Below are positions 1 through 8,808 of a stretch of 64,000 nt of DNA, in pieces. The translations under genes and the position numbers were made by a program. The notes beneath the pieces are model-generated. The model made no database searches. It was not told the origin of the DNA and saw only the letters and a list, made by a program, of their open reading frames with translations. This DNA is from Rhodosalinus sp041365695 (GTDB lineage: Bacteria > Pseudomonadota > Alphaproteobacteria > Rhodobacterales > Rhodobacteraceae). The stretch is from the NCBI RefSeq assembly GCF_041365695.1, contig NZ_JBGFSJ010000003.1, positions 186,001 to 250,000 of the forward strand. The letters are read 5' to 3'. The first letter of the stretch is position 1. Each line of letters starts with the position of its first letter.

Positions 1-783
1 GATCACCGGGAAGGCGAGGATCAGGTTGGCGAGGAAGGACAGGAAGGTGTCCAGCCGGCCGCCGTAGTAGCCCGCGGGCAGCCCCAGCGTGATCCCCACC
101 ATGAAGGCGAAGAGCGTGGCGAAGGGCGCGATCTTCATCACCTCCCACGCGCCCTTGATCATGCGCGAGAACACGTCCCGCGCGAGGTTGTCGCCGCCCA
201 GCAGGTAGTAGGGGTAGAGCCCGCTCTCGGCCGCGCCCGGCACCGGCGAGCCGGGCGGCTCGTTCTTCATACCCGAGACCTGCTGAAGTTCGCCATGGGT
301 CACGATCATGTCGAACGGGCCGCCGAAGATGGCCGCGAAGACCCAGAACATGACGATGCCGAAGCCGATCATCCCGATCATGCTGTCGAAGAGCTTGCCG
401 TAAAGCCCCAGCCGGCGCTTGTAGGTGATCGACAGCGCGAAGGTCAGGACGAGCGCGATCCAGACCGGGGTCAGGCGGCCCGCCATCGCGCCGATGATCC
501 CCACCGTCTCCAGGTTCCCGATGACCATGCCCGCCACCACATAGGCGGCGCAGCAGGCCAGGAAGAGCAGGATCGCGAATTTCATCGCCATGAGCGTGTA
601 GTCGAGCGGCGCGCGGCTGAGCATCACCGCCTCGCCGTTCTCGTAGGCGATCTCGCCCGACTTCGCGCCCACGAGCGACAGGGCCCAGTTGCCCAGGAGG
701 GCCAGCGCGAAGACCGCGACGGCGGCCATCATGGTCGGGGTGAGGACGGAGCCGAGATCGCCGGTCCAGGTAAGCGGTTCCAT
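1..783 (-). CDS. Peptide/nickel-type ABC transporter permease, DppC/OppC family (3' end beyond window)
   Basis: Inner-membrane permease of an oligopeptide/dipeptide/nickel-type importer. The frame opens at an ATG preceded by GGAGGG at good spacing and runs off the left edge, so the C-terminal part is missing. The translation has an unusually long N-terminal half with several hydrophobic segments, then the sequence LLGGDNLARDVFSRMIKGA, which is the DppC/OppC pattern (usually GTDxxGRDVxSR), followed by more membrane segments. It starts 16 bases after the stop of the partner permease and shares its strand, so the two probably form one transcript with the binding protein upstream. The substrate cannot be read from sequence. 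The long N-terminal extension is typical of a subset of alphaproteobacterial transporters, as an inference from memory of the family. Confidence 0.85.
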   Translation of the reverse strand, partial: MEPLTWTGDLGSVLTPTMMAAVAVFALALLGNWALSLVGAKSGEIAYENGEAVMLSRAPLDYTLMAMKFAILLFLACCAAYVVAGMVIGNLETVGIIGAMAGRLTPVWIALVLTFALSITYKRRLGLYGKLFDSMIGMIGFGIVMFWVFAAIFGGPFDMIVTHGELQQVSGMKNEPPGSPVPGAAESGLYPYYLLGGDNLARDVFSRMIKGAWEVMKIAPFATLFAFMVGITLGLPAGYYGGRLDTFLSFLANLILAFPVI

Positions 784-799
784 GTTCCTGCCCTCCCTC

Positions 800-1864
800 T
801 CAGGCGACGCTGATGCGCGGGTTGAGATAGACGTAGCCGATGTCGGAAATGAGCTGGGTGACCAGCACCACAACCACCGACACAACCGAGACCGCGAGCA
901 GCAGCTCGATGTCGTTGTTGCCCGCCGCCTGCACCAGCGTCCAGCCGAAGCCCTTGTAGTTGAAGAGCGTCTCGACGATCACGACGCCGTTCAGCAGCCA
1001 CGGGAACTGAAGCATGATGACGGTGAAGGGCGCGATGAGCGCGTTCCGGAGCGCGTGGCGCAACACGATGTTGGGAAAGGACACGCCCTTCAGCCGCGCG
1101 GTGCGGATGTACTGCGCCGTCATCACCTCGGCCATGGAAGCGCGCGTCATCCGCGCGATGTACCCCATCCCGTAAAGCGCGATGGTCAGCACCGGCAGGA
1201 AGAAGTTCTCGAAATTCGGGTTCTCCATCGCGGAGGTGGCGGTGCCCTTGAACCATCTGAGCCCGACGGCGGAGGAGGCGAAGACCGCGATCAGGATCAC
1301 GCCCGAGACGTATTCCGGGGTGGCCGTCGTGGTGATCGCGACCGTCGAGAGCGTGCGGTCGGTGCGCGAGCCCTCGCGCATCCCGGCCAGAACGCCCAGA
1401 ACGAGCGCCGAGGGCACCATCAGGATCATCGTCCACAGCATCAGCCGGCCGGTCAGCCCCAGCCGCTCGCCGATGATGCCAGCGACGGGCTGGCGGAACA
1501 CGGTGGAATAGCCCCAGTCGCCCTGCAGCACGCCGCAGAAGCGCGGCGCCTCGGCCGCTTCCTCGGGCGTGACCGCGCCGTCGATGCACCGCCCGCGCAC
1601 CACCGCCTCGCCGTTGCGGGTGTCGTCGCGCGTCCAGCCCGGCGCCACGCCGAGCCACTGGGCGTATTTCACCGGCACCGGCGCGAGATAGCCGCGGTTG
1701 TCGAGCCACTGCGTGACCTCGGCGTCGGTCATGCGCATGTTGCCCTGGGTTTTCGCGAGCTTCTCGAGGTTGGGGTAGAGGTTCGTCAGGAAGAAGACGA
1801 TGAAGGTCAGGCACAGCGCCGTGAGGATCATCACCCACAGCCGCCTCAGGAAGAAAAGTCCCAT
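800..1864 (-). CDS. Peptide/nickel-type ABC transporter permease, DppB/OppB family
   Basis: Partner permease, 354 residues, of the same importer. It begins with a short basic stretch and a first membrane helix (about residues 9-29). A periplasmic insert of roughly 100 residues follows. The rest is a typical BPD_transp_1 core with the GERLGLTGRLMLWTM and ATATPEYVSGVI segments and the ILRHALRNALIAPFT loop (about 255-275), which is the EAA-type contact site for the ATPase. No ATPase gene lies in the window; it would be expected beyond the left edge. The gene follows the binding-protein gene by about 130 bases containing a strong stem-loop. Confidence 0.9.
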   Translation of the reverse strand: MGLFFLRRLWVMILTALCLTFIVFFLTNLYPNLEKLAKTQGNMRMTDAEVTQWLDNRGYLAPVPVKYAQWLGVAPGWTRDDTRNGEAVVRGRCIDGAVTPEEAAEAPRFCGVLQGDWGYSTVFRQPVAGIIGERLGLTGRLMLWTMILMVPSALVLGVLAGMREGSRTDRTLSTVAITTTATPEYVSGVILIAVFASSAVGLRWFKGTATSAMENPNFENFFLPVLTIALYGMGYIARMTRASMAEVMTAQYIRTARLKGVSFPNIVLRHALRNALIAPFTVIMLQFPWLLNGVVIVETLFNYKGFGWTLVQAAGNNDIELLLAVSVVSVVVVLVTQLISDIGYVYLNPRISVA

Positions 1865-1953
1865 CCAATCCCCTGTCGGTCGGACCTTCGCGAACCTTGT
1901 GCCGGTCCGTCTCGGTCAGTCTTGTTGAGCGCGGACGCGCCATGAAAGAGCGT

Positions 1954-1982
1954 GGCCGCGCCCCGTCGCCGGGGGCGCGGCC
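1954..1982. promoter_or_regulatory. Intercistronic stem-loop between binding protein and permease genes
   Basis: A perfect 11-bp inverted repeat (GGCCGCGCCCC at 1954-1964, complement at 1972-1982, 7-base loop) sits just after the binding-protein stop codon. There is no T-run on the minus strand. It is therefore better read as a partial terminator or mRNA-stabilising hairpin that lets the binding protein be made in excess over the permeases, as is common in ABC importer operons. Confidence 0.6.
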
Positions 1983-1995
1983 CGATGCGCCAGCC

Positions 1996-3663
1996 TCAGG
2001 CGGCGAGGCCCAGCTGGTAGGTGTGGATCTCGAAGGTCGGGTGCATCTCGGCCCCCACCACCCGGTCGGTGTAGTGCCGGTAGATCGAGCGCCAGTAAGG
2101 CTGGATGATCACGCCGTCGTCGCGCAGCATCTGCTCGACCTCCGCCATCACCTGCCGCCGCTGGTCGGCGTCGGCGATCGACATCGCCTCGGCCAGCTTG
2201 GCGTCGAAGTCGGGGTTCGCGTAGGCCGTTTCGTTCCACGCCTCGCCCGAGCGGTAGGCGAGCGCCAGAACCTGCACGCCGAGCGGGCGCATGTTCCAGT
2301 TCGTGGAGCTGAACGGGTACTGCGCCCAGTCGTTCCAGAAGGTCGAGCCCGGAAGCACCACGCGCGTGACGTTGATGCCGGCGTCGCGCAGCTGCGCGGC
2401 GACCGCGTCGGTGGTGTTCTTGCGCCAGTCGTCGTCGATGGAGATCAGTTCGTGTTCGAAATCGGCCATGCCGGCCTCTTCCATCAGGGCGCGCGCCTGC
2501 TCGGGATCGTGGGGCGCGGGACCGATATCGGCGTATTCGGGATGGATCGGGCAGACGTGGTGGTTCTCCGCCACGGTGCCGAGACCTGCATAGCCGAGCT
2601 CGAGGCAGACCGCATTGTCCACGGCGAGCGCGAGGGCGCGCCGCACGCGCGCGTCGGCGTAGGGCTTGATGTCCCCGACCATCGCCTCCTGGTTGGGACG
2701 GATCGTGATGGTGTTGGCCGTCACCGCCTCGGACTTGGTCCAGCCGATGGCGTCGAGGATGTCGATGAACTCGCCCACGGATTCGTACAGCATGTCCACT
2801 TCCTCGGACTCGGCCGCGGCCAGCCAGGAGGCCGGGTCGGTGCCGAAATCGATGAATTCGACGCGGTCCAGATAAGGGCCGCCGTAGACGTCGGTCCCCC
2901 ACCAGCGGTGATCCTCGTTGCGCACCAGGACGGAGCGGATCCCCACCTCGTGGCTTTCGGGCAGGAAGGGGCCGGTGCCGATCGGCACATCGGTCGGGTT
3001 CTCGCCGTTGTAACTCGGGTGAACGACAGCCGCGGGATAGTCGGCGAAACCGGCGATGAGGGTGATGTCGGGCACGCTGGGGCGAAGGGTCAGCGTATGG
3101 GTGCCCGTCACCTCGATCGCACCCTCGCGGATCTGGCCGGTCTCGTCGTCGATGAGCGAGGCCACGCGCGCGGCCATCGAGTTCGCCTCGACCTCCTTGT
3201 CGCCCCAGCGGCGGATGTTGTGGGCCACGTCCTCGGCGGCGAAGGCGTCGCCGTTGTTCCAAGTCACGCCCTCGCGCACCTTGATCTGGTATTCGGTGGC
3301 GTCCTCGTTGATCTCCCAGCTTTCGAGGAGCATAGGGCGGAACGTGCCGTCGGCCTGGTACTCGACGAGGTAGTCGAGCCAGCCGCGGTAGACGTTGGCG
3401 ATCTGCGACCAGTCCGCCGTGCGCGGATCCTTGAGCGCGCGCACCTCCATCTGGACGCGCAGCGTGCCGCCGTCCTGTGGCGTGGCCTGCGCGGCGGCCG
3501 GGCGGCCGAGCCCGCCGAGCGCATAGGCGCCCGCCGCCGTGACGCCGAGCGACGAGGCCCGCGCGAGGAATTCCCGCCGGCTGAGCTTGCCGGCCTTGAA
3601 CTCCTCGGCGTACATGATCGCCGCGGGATGCACCGGTTTGCCGTTGATCGTCGGATGGGTCAT
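1996..3663 (-). CDS. Tat-exported ABC transporter substrate-binding protein, family 5 (DppA/OppA type)
   Basis: Periplasmic solute-binding protein of a peptide-type importer, 555 residues. The start ATG is chosen because AGGAGAG lies 7 bases upstream; an earlier in-frame start exists but lacks this site. The N-terminus carries a twin-arginine signal (KLSRREFLARA at about 26-36, then a mild hydrophobic stretch and AAAQA cleavage region), so the protein is probably exported folded by Tat. The mature part has the SBP_bac_5 pattern: GGTLRV start, YQIKVREGVTWNNGD, and AEDVAHNIRRW. It heads the operon with the two permeases downstream, and an AraC-type gene precedes it. It is a very close paralogue of the gene at 20894-22552. 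Confidence 0.92.
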   Translation of the reverse strand: MTHPTINGKPVHPAAIMYAEEFKAGKLSRREFLARASSLGVTAAGAYALGGLGRPAAAQATPQDGGTLRVQMEVRALKDPRTADWSQIANVYRGWLDYLVEYQADGTFRPMLLESWEINEDATEYQIKVREGVTWNNGDAFAAEDVAHNIRRWGDKEVEANSMAARVASLIDDETGQIREGAIEVTGTHTLTLRPSVPDITLIAGFADYPAAVVHPSYNGENPTDVPIGTGPFLPESHEVGIRSVLVRNEDHRWWGTDVYGGPYLDRVEFIDFGTDPASWLAAAESEEVDMLYESVGEFIDILDAIGWTKSEAVTANTITIRPNQEAMVGDIKPYADARVRRALALAVDNAVCLELGYAGLGTVAENHHVCPIHPEYADIGPAPHDPEQARALMEEAGMADFEHELISIDDDWRKNTTDAVAAQLRDAGINVTRVVLPGSTFWNDWAQYPFSSTNWNMRPLGVQVLALAYRSGEAWNETAYANPDFDAKLAEAMSIADADQRRQVMAEVEQMLRDDGVIIQPYWRSIYRHYTDRVVGAEMHPTFEIHTYQLGLAA

Positions 3664-3895
3664 GGAACTCTCCTGTCTGCGGTCTGGATAGACACTTTTG
3701 TTCATTCTTGGCGGCGTACGATCCGGGCACCTCCCGGCCGCGTTCGATCACGGCCTTCGATCCGCCGGATCGACCCCTTGACGAAGCATTGGGCACGAGC
3801 CGAGCGCCCGCGTCAACGCCTGCTTTCGGCAATTCGCTGCCGGAAAGCGACATCGATCTGGTCCAAACGCGACATAACGGGCCGCCGGCCTCGGG

Positions 3896-4762
3896 TCAAC
3901 GCGCCCGGGCGGGATTTGCCTGCTGGGACGCGCGGCGCAGTGCGGTGGGCGTCTGCCCGGTGTGATGCTGGACGAAGCGCGTGAAGTAGGCCGCGCTGGA
4001 GAACCCGAGCGCCTGCGCGATCTCCTGCACGCTGGGCACGGGCTCGGCAAGCGCGCTTCTGGCGGCGTGGAGCGTGCGCTGGGTCAGCAGGTCCGCCGCG
4101 CTCAGCCCCGCGCACTCCTTGCATACGCGGGACAGGTGGGTGGGCGTGACGTCGAGCTGCGCGGCATAGTCGGCCATCACACGCTCGGAGCGGAAGCCCT
4201 GAACGAGGAGCCGGCAATAGCGCCGGACCAGCCGCTGCGCGGCCGTTTCGGGCGCGGGCGTCTCCTGCGCCGCGAGCTGGCGACGCAGCCAGACGGAGAC
4301 GAGCGCGGCATGCGCGGAGAGCGCCTCGGCCGCGAAGGCGCGCCCGCCGGACTGTTCGCGCTGCATCGCCTCCAGCAGCGCGGTCAGCTCGCTCTGGGCG
4401 AAGGCGTCGCGGATGCGCAGATGCGACGGCGCGTCGGGCAGCGCCGCATCCGCGCGCGGCGTCATCGCGACCGCCTGTCCGAAGCCCTGGGCGCCGATCT
4501 CGAAGGAAAAAAGCGTGCCTGCCGGCAGGAAGATCGCGTTGTGCACCGAAACGCCCCGGCGCAGGCCGTCCACCGTCACGCGGCCCTGGCCCTTCGTCGT
4601 CCAGAGCAACAGGTGCTCGGGCCGGTCATGCATCAGTCCGAGCTGCCAGCCCCCGCGGGGCGCGAGCTGCGCGATCGTCATGCAGCGGGGCGACGCGGGC
4701 GGCGCGGCGGGCGTCATCGGCTGGGCGAAACTCGTCGGGCGCGGAGCGTTCGAAGGGGTCAA
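3896..4762 (-). CDS. AraC-family transcriptional regulator with N-terminal cupin-like domain
   Basis: Predicted DNA-binding regulator, about 288 residues from a TTG start. That TTG is favoured because AAGGA lies about 9 bases upstream; an ATG at 4717 has no visible ribosome site, so the start is uncertain. The N-terminal half (HLLLWTTKGQGRVTVDG, AIFLPAGTLFSF) looks like an AraC ligand-binding cupin. The C-terminal hundred residues hold two helix-turn-helix units (MADYAAQLDVTPTHLSRVCK and IAQALGFSSAAYFTRFVQHH), typical of AraC/PobR-type proteins. It lies 232 bases upstream of the binding-protein gene in the same direction, so control of that importer is a reasonable inference, not shown. Confidence 0.85.
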   Translation of the reverse strand: MTPSNAPRPTSFAQPMTPAAPPASPRCMTIAQLAPRGGWQLGLMHDRPEHLLLWTTKGQGRVTVDGLRRGVSVHNAIFLPAGTLFSFEIGAQGFGQAVAMTPRADAALPDAPSHLRIRDAFAQSELTALLEAMQREQSGGRAFAAEALSAHAALVSVWLRRQLAAQETPAPETAAQRLVRRYCRLLVQGFRSERVMADYAAQLDVTPTHLSRVCKECAGLSAADLLTQRTLHAARSALAEPVPSVQEIAQALGFSSAAYFTRFVQHHTGQTPTALRRASQQANPARAR

Positions 4763-4858
4763 GCGGGGCGGTCCTTCTCGAGGGCGATTTCGGGCAGCCG
4801 GCGAGCCCGGTGGTATCCGCATCCGGCGCGGGGATGCAAACCCCGCGCTCCGGCCGCC

Positions 4859-5710
4859 TCAGGCGTCAGCGGATTCGGGCCGGTGTCGCGTCCAGCCCCG
4901 CATGCGCGCGCGGAACCAGGTCCGCTGGCGCTTCGCGAAGCGCCGCGTGGCCACGGTGGCCGCCGCGCGCGCCGCGTCGAGCGACATCTCGCCCCTGAGG
5001 TGGGCGACGAGTTCGGCCGCGCCGATGGCTTTCGCCGCCGGCAGGTCCGGCGACCACACCGGCAGAAGCGCGCGCGCCTCCTCGAGCGCGCCTCCTTCGA
5101 GCATCGCGTCGAAGCGCGCCTCGATCCGGGGCGTGAGCCAGGCCTTGGGCGCATCGACGAGGATCGGCACCGTGCGCGACAGCGCAAGCCGCGGCGGCGG
5201 GGTGTCGTCCTGCCAGTCGGCAAGGCCGCGCCCCGTCGCCCGCAGCACCTCCCACGCCCGCGTGACGCGGCGCGGGTTCGCGGTGTCGATCCGGGCCGCC
5301 GTCGCGGCGTCGAGTTCGGCCAGAAGCGCGCCGAGCCCCCCCTCGGCAAGGCGGGCTGCCGCCTCCTGACGCAGCTCGGGCGGCACCTCGGGGATCTCCG
5401 CCAGCCCCTCGGTCAGCGCCGAGAAATAGAGCCCGGTGCCGCCCACCACGATCGGCCGGTCGGGGCCGGCGAGGATCGGTTCGAGGTCGCGCAGCCACTG
5501 GCCCACCGAGTAATCGGACCCCGGCGGCAGGAAGCCGTAGAGCGCGTGCGGCACCTCCGCCTCCTCCGCCGTCGAGGGCCGCGCGGTCAGCACGCGCCAG
5601 CTGCGATGGACCTGGATCGCATCGGCGTTCACGATCACGCCGCCCTGCCGGCGCGCGATCTCAAGCGCCAGCGTCGACTTGCCCGACGCGGTAGGCCCGG
5701 CGATGAGCAC
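4859..5710 (-). CDS. miaA: tRNA dimethylallyltransferase MiaA (start codon uncertain)
   Basis: Adds a dimethylallyl group to A37 of tRNAs reading UNN codons. The P-loop GPTASGKS, the DAIQVHR segment and the VVGGTGLYFSAL motif identify the family. The only usual start codon in frame is a GTG at 5710, which puts the P-loop only four residues from the N-terminus and clips the first beta strand. The frame stays open to a stop at 5764 and encodes LKDIPADLPVLIAG before the P-loop. A CTG at 5737 has AGGA 8 bases upstream and may be the real start. The gene diverges from pyrH. Confidence 0.93.
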   Translation of the reverse strand: MLIAGPTASGKSTLALEIARRQGGVIVNADAIQVHRSWRVLTARPSTAEEAEVPHALYGFLPPGSDYSVGQWLRDLEPILAGPDRPIVVGGTGLYFSALTEGLAEIPEVPPELRQEAAARLAEGGLGALLAELDAATAARIDTANPRRVTRAWEVLRATGRGLADWQDDTPPPRLALSRTVPILVDAPKAWLTPRIEARFDAMLEGGALEEARALLPVWSPDLPAAKAIGAAELVAHLRGEMSLDAARAAATVATRRFAKRQRTWFRARMRGWTRHRPESADA

Positions 5711-5860
5711 AGGCAGATCGGCGGGAATATCCTTCAGTTCCAGTGTCCTGCCGCCTCTTTTTCAGGTTCGCCTCCGGCCGCGCGCAGGGCGCATTGAACC
5801 CGGCCGCGATTTCCGACATTTTGCGCCCGACCCTATGCCACCAGCCGGAGCGCGCGCAAC

Positions 5861-6589
5861 ATGGCCCCATCCCCCGTCCGACCCAGTTTCCAGCGCGTCA
5901 TGCTCAAGATCTCCGGCGAGGCGCTGATGGGCCCGCAAGCCTACGGTCTGCACCCGCCCACGGTCGAGCGCGTCGCGCGCGAGGTGCAGTCGGTCCACGA
6001 GATGGGCGTGGAAATATGCATGGTGATCGGGGGCGGCAACATCTTCCGCGGGCTGCAGGGATCGGCCCAGGGGATGGAGCGCACGACGGCGGACTACATG
6101 GGCATGCTCGCCACCGTGATGAACGCGCTCGCCATGCAGTCGGCGCTGGAGACGCTGGGCGTCTTCACGCGGGTGATCAGCGCGATCCGGATGGACGAGA
6201 TCTGCGAGCCCTACATCCGCCGGCGCGCGGTGCGCCACCTCGAGAAGAAGCGCGTGTGCATCTTCGCCGCGGGCACCGGCAACCCCTATTTCACCACCGA
6301 CACCGCGGCCACGCTGCGCGCCAACGAGATGGCCTGCGAGGCGATCTTCAAGGGCACCAAGGTCGATGGCGTCTATGACAGCGACCCGCTCACCAACCCC
6401 GGGGCCCGGCGCTTCGACCGCATCACCTACGACCAGGTGCTGTCCGACCATCTCAAGGTGATGGACGCCTCGGCCATCGCGCTGGCCCGCGACAACAATC
6501 TTCCGATCATCGTCTTTTCGCTCGACGAGCCGGGCGGCTTCCGCGGGGTGCTCGCGGGCGAGGGGACCCACACCCTCGTCACCGACTGA
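5861..6589 (+). CDS. pyrH: UMP kinase (uridylate kinase)
   Basis: Phosphorylates UMP to UDP in the cytoplasm, feeding pyrimidine nucleotide synthesis. The 242-residue length and the motifs LKISGEALMG, MVIGGGNIFRG, the FAAGTGNPYFTTDTAA nucleotide-binding segment and KVDGVYDSDP are those of bacterial hexameric UMP kinases. It is the first gene of the long plus-strand block and is followed by frr about 110 bases later, the order found in most bacteria. Confidence 0.97.
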   Translation: MAPSPVRPSFQRVMLKISGEALMGPQAYGLHPPTVERVAREVQSVHEMGVEICMVIGGGNIFRGLQGSAQGMERTTADYMGMLATVMNALAMQSALETLGVFTRVISAIRMDEICEPYIRRRAVRHLEKKRVCIFAAGTGNPYFTTDTAATLRANEMACEAIFKGTKVDGVYDSDPLTNPGARRFDRITYDQVLSDHLKVMDASAIALARDNNLPIIVFSLDEPGGFRGVLAGEGTHTLVTD

Positions 6590-6702
6590 CGCGGGCGCGC
6601 GCAAGCGGCGGCGGCGCAACTTTTCGCGCCGACGCCTATACAAAACGGCGCGTGGCGGAGTATACGCGTCGAGCATCAGCTTCCAGCGAAGAAGAAGAGC
6701 AC

Positions 6703-7269
6703 ATGTCCGAAGAAGACCTAGAGATCGACATCGCGGACCTCGAACGCCGCATGGAGGGCGCGATGTCCTCGCTCCGCACCGAATTCGCGAGCCTGCGCAC
6801 CGGGCGCGCCTCGGCCTCGATGCTGGAGCCCGTGATGGTCGAGGCCTACGGCCAGAAGACGCCGATCAACCAGGTCGGCACGGTCAACGTGCCGGAATCG
6901 CGCATGATCACCGTCAACGTCTGGGACAAGTCGCTTGTCGGCAAGGTGGAGAAGGCGATCCGCGAATCCGGCCTCGGCATCAATCCGCAGCTCAACGGCA
7001 CGATCATCATGCTGCCGATCCCCGAACTCAACGAAGAGCGTCGGCGCGAACTGGGCAAGGTGGCCGCGCAGTATGCCGAGCACGCGCGCGTCTCGATCCG
7101 CAACATCCGCCGCGACGGCATGGACCAGATCAAGAAGGCCAAGGCGCAGGGCATGCCCGAGGACGACCAGAAGCTCTGGGAGGACGAGGTGCAGGGCCTC
7201 ACCGATCGCTACACCAAGGCCGTGGACGAGGCGCTCGAGAGCAAGCAGTCCGAGATCATGCAGGTCTGA
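6703..7269 (+). CDS. frr: Ribosome recycling factor
   Basis: Splits post-termination ribosomes together with EF-G. From the chosen ATG the product is 188 residues, close to the usual 185, and contains the family core: RTGRASASMLEPVMVEAYG, PINQVGTVNVPE and the C-terminal helical bundle around KKAKAQGMPEDDQKLWEDEV. An upstream in-frame start would add 17 unrelated residues. The purine-rich GAAGAAGAAGAG just before the chosen ATG serves as ribosome site. It is followed 13 bases later by uppS. Confidence 0.97.
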   Translation: MSEEDLEIDIADLERRMEGAMSSLRTEFASLRTGRASASMLEPVMVEAYGQKTPINQVGTVNVPESRMITVNVWDKSLVGKVEKAIRESGLGINPQLNGTIIMLPIPELNEERRRELGKVAAQYAEHARVSIRNIRRDGMDQIKKAKAQGMPEDDQKLWEDEVQGLTDRYTKAVDEALESKQSEIMQV

Positions 7270-7282
7270 GAGAAGAGGGCGC

Positions 7283-8017
7283 ATGGCCGAGGACGCCGCA
7301 GACAGCGCCCTGATGCCGGGCCCGCACCACGTCGCCATCATCATGGACGGCAACGGCCGGTGGGCGACCATGCGCGGGCGCCCGCGCCTTTACGGGCACC
7401 ACGCCGGTGCCCGCCGGGTGCGCGAGATCGTCGAGTCCTGCCCGCGTTACGGGGTGAAATACCTGACGATTTTCGGGTTTTCCACGGAGAACTGGAAGCG
7501 GACCCAGATCGAGGTCTCGGGCCTGATGAACCTGTTTCGCGGCTACATCCGGCGCGAGGCGCGCGCGCTTCTGGCCAATGACGTGCGCGTGCGGTTCATC
7601 GGCGACCGGGTGCGGCTCGACGACAAGCTGGTCGAACTGATGGACGAGCTCGAGCTTCTGACCGCGGGCTGCACCGGGACCAACCTGACCATCGCGCTGA
7701 ATTACGGCGGGCGCGACGAGGTGGCCCGCGCCACGCGGCGGCTGGCCGAGGACGTCGCGGCGGGACGGCTGAAACCCGCGGACGTCGACGAGGAGACGCT
7801 GCCGCGATACCTCGACACCTGCGTGCTGCCGGATCCCGACCTGGTGATCCGCACCTCGGGCGAGGCGCGCATCTCCAACTTCCTGCTGTGGCAATCGGCC
7901 TATTCCGAATACGAGTTCATCGACACGCTCTGGCCGGATTTCACTGCGGCGGAGTTCGGGCGGCTGATCCGCGCCTTCGCCGCGCGGGATCGCCGTTTCG
8001 GTGCGGTGCGGGCATGA
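7283..8017 (+). CDS. uppS: Isoprenyl transferase (undecaprenyl diphosphate synthase type)
   Basis: Condenses isopentenyl diphosphate units into the C55 lipid carrier used for peptidoglycan and polysaccharide export. The signature HVAIIMDGNGRWA is at about 16-28, FGFSTENWKR follows, and the C-terminal RTSGEARISNFLLWQSAYSE and DTLWPDF motifs are present. Length is 244 residues. The start follows an AGAAGAGGG ribosome site. The stop codon overlaps the cdsA start (ATGA), implying translational coupling. Confidence 0.96.
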   Translation: MAEDAADSALMPGPHHVAIIMDGNGRWATMRGRPRLYGHHAGARRVREIVESCPRYGVKYLTIFGFSTENWKRTQIEVSGLMNLFRGYIRREARALLANDVRVRFIGDRVRLDDKLVELMDELELLTAGCTGTNLTIALNYGGRDEVARATRRLAEDVAAGRLKPADVDEETLPRYLDTCVLPDPDLVIRTSGEARISNFLLWQSAYSEYEFIDTLWPDFTAAEFGRLIRAFAARDRRFGAVRA

Positions 8018-8808
8018 GCGGCACCGCCGGTATCTGGGACGACCTGTCCGCCCGGATCGGCACCGCCGCCGCGCTGGCCGCAGCCGGCGCGGTCGCGCTC
8101 TGGGCGGGTGGCGTGCTTTTCACGCTTCTGGTCTCGGTTCTCGCGGGCGGCATGACCTGGGAGCTTGCGCGCATGCTGGCGCCCGGTCGGCCGGGCACCG
8201 CCTCGGCGCTTGGCGCGGCCGCGGCGCTCGCGCTTGCCGCGGCGGACACGGCGCTGCCGGGCTGGGCTACGGCGGCGCTGCTTCTCGCGCCGCCCGTCGC
8301 CATCCTTGCGCTTCTCGGCCCGCGTGGCCCGCTCGCGGCAGTGTTCACGCTGCTTTTCATGCTGGCCGGGGCGAGCCTGCTTCATCTGCGGGCCGACGGG
8401 GGCGCGAACGCGGTCTTCTGGCTCGTCGCTGTCGTCGTGGCGAGCGACGTGGCAGGCTATTTCGCCGGGCGGCGGCTTGGCGGGCCGAAGCTCTGGCCGC
8501 GGGTGAGCCCGAAGAAGACCTGGTCCGGCACGGTTGCCGGCTGGGCGGCCGCTGCGCTCGCGGGGCTGGCCTTCGCCGGGTCGACGGGCGCGGGGGCGGC
8601 GCTCGCCGCCGTCTCGGTCGCCGTCGCCGTCGCGGCGCAGGCCGGCGACATCGCCGAAAGCGCGCTGAAGCGCCATGTCGGCGTCAAGGACAGTTCCGCG
8701 CTCCTGCCGGGGCATGGCGGGCTCATGGACCGGTTCGACGCGATGATCGGCGCGGCGGTCATGGTCCTTGCCCTCAGGGCCCTGACGGCGCTTCCGGGGG
8801 GCTTGTGA
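8014..8808 (+). CDS. cdsA: Phosphatidate cytidylyltransferase
   Basis: Makes CDP-diacylglycerol from phosphatidic acid and CTP at the inner membrane, the branch point for phospholipids. The 264-residue product is rich in hydrophobic segments and ends with the family signature: SPKKTWSG, then ESALKRHVGVKDSSALLPGH and GGLMDRFDA. It overlaps uppS by 4 bases and dxr by 1 base, so the three are translated as a coupled unit. The N-terminal region is very Ala/Leu-rich. Confidence 0.95.
   Translation: MSGTAGIWDDLSARIGTAAALAAAGAVALWAGGVLFTLLVSVLAGGMTWELARMLAPGRPGTASALGAAAALALAAADTALPGWATAALLLAPPVAILALLGPRGPLAAVFTLLFMLAGASLLHLRADGGANAVFWLVAVVVASDVAGYFAGRRLGGPKLWPRVSPKKTWSGTVAGWAAAALAGLAFAGSTGAGAALAAVSVAVAVAAQAGDIAESALKRHVGVKDSSALLPGHGGLMDRFDAMIGAAVMVLALRALTALPGGL

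Noticed and set aside
689..1945. Long open frames on the plus strand opposite the ABC permease genes
   Set aside because: Their translations are Arg/His/Asp-rich with no family match. They mirror the real minus-strand frames, a common effect of high GC.
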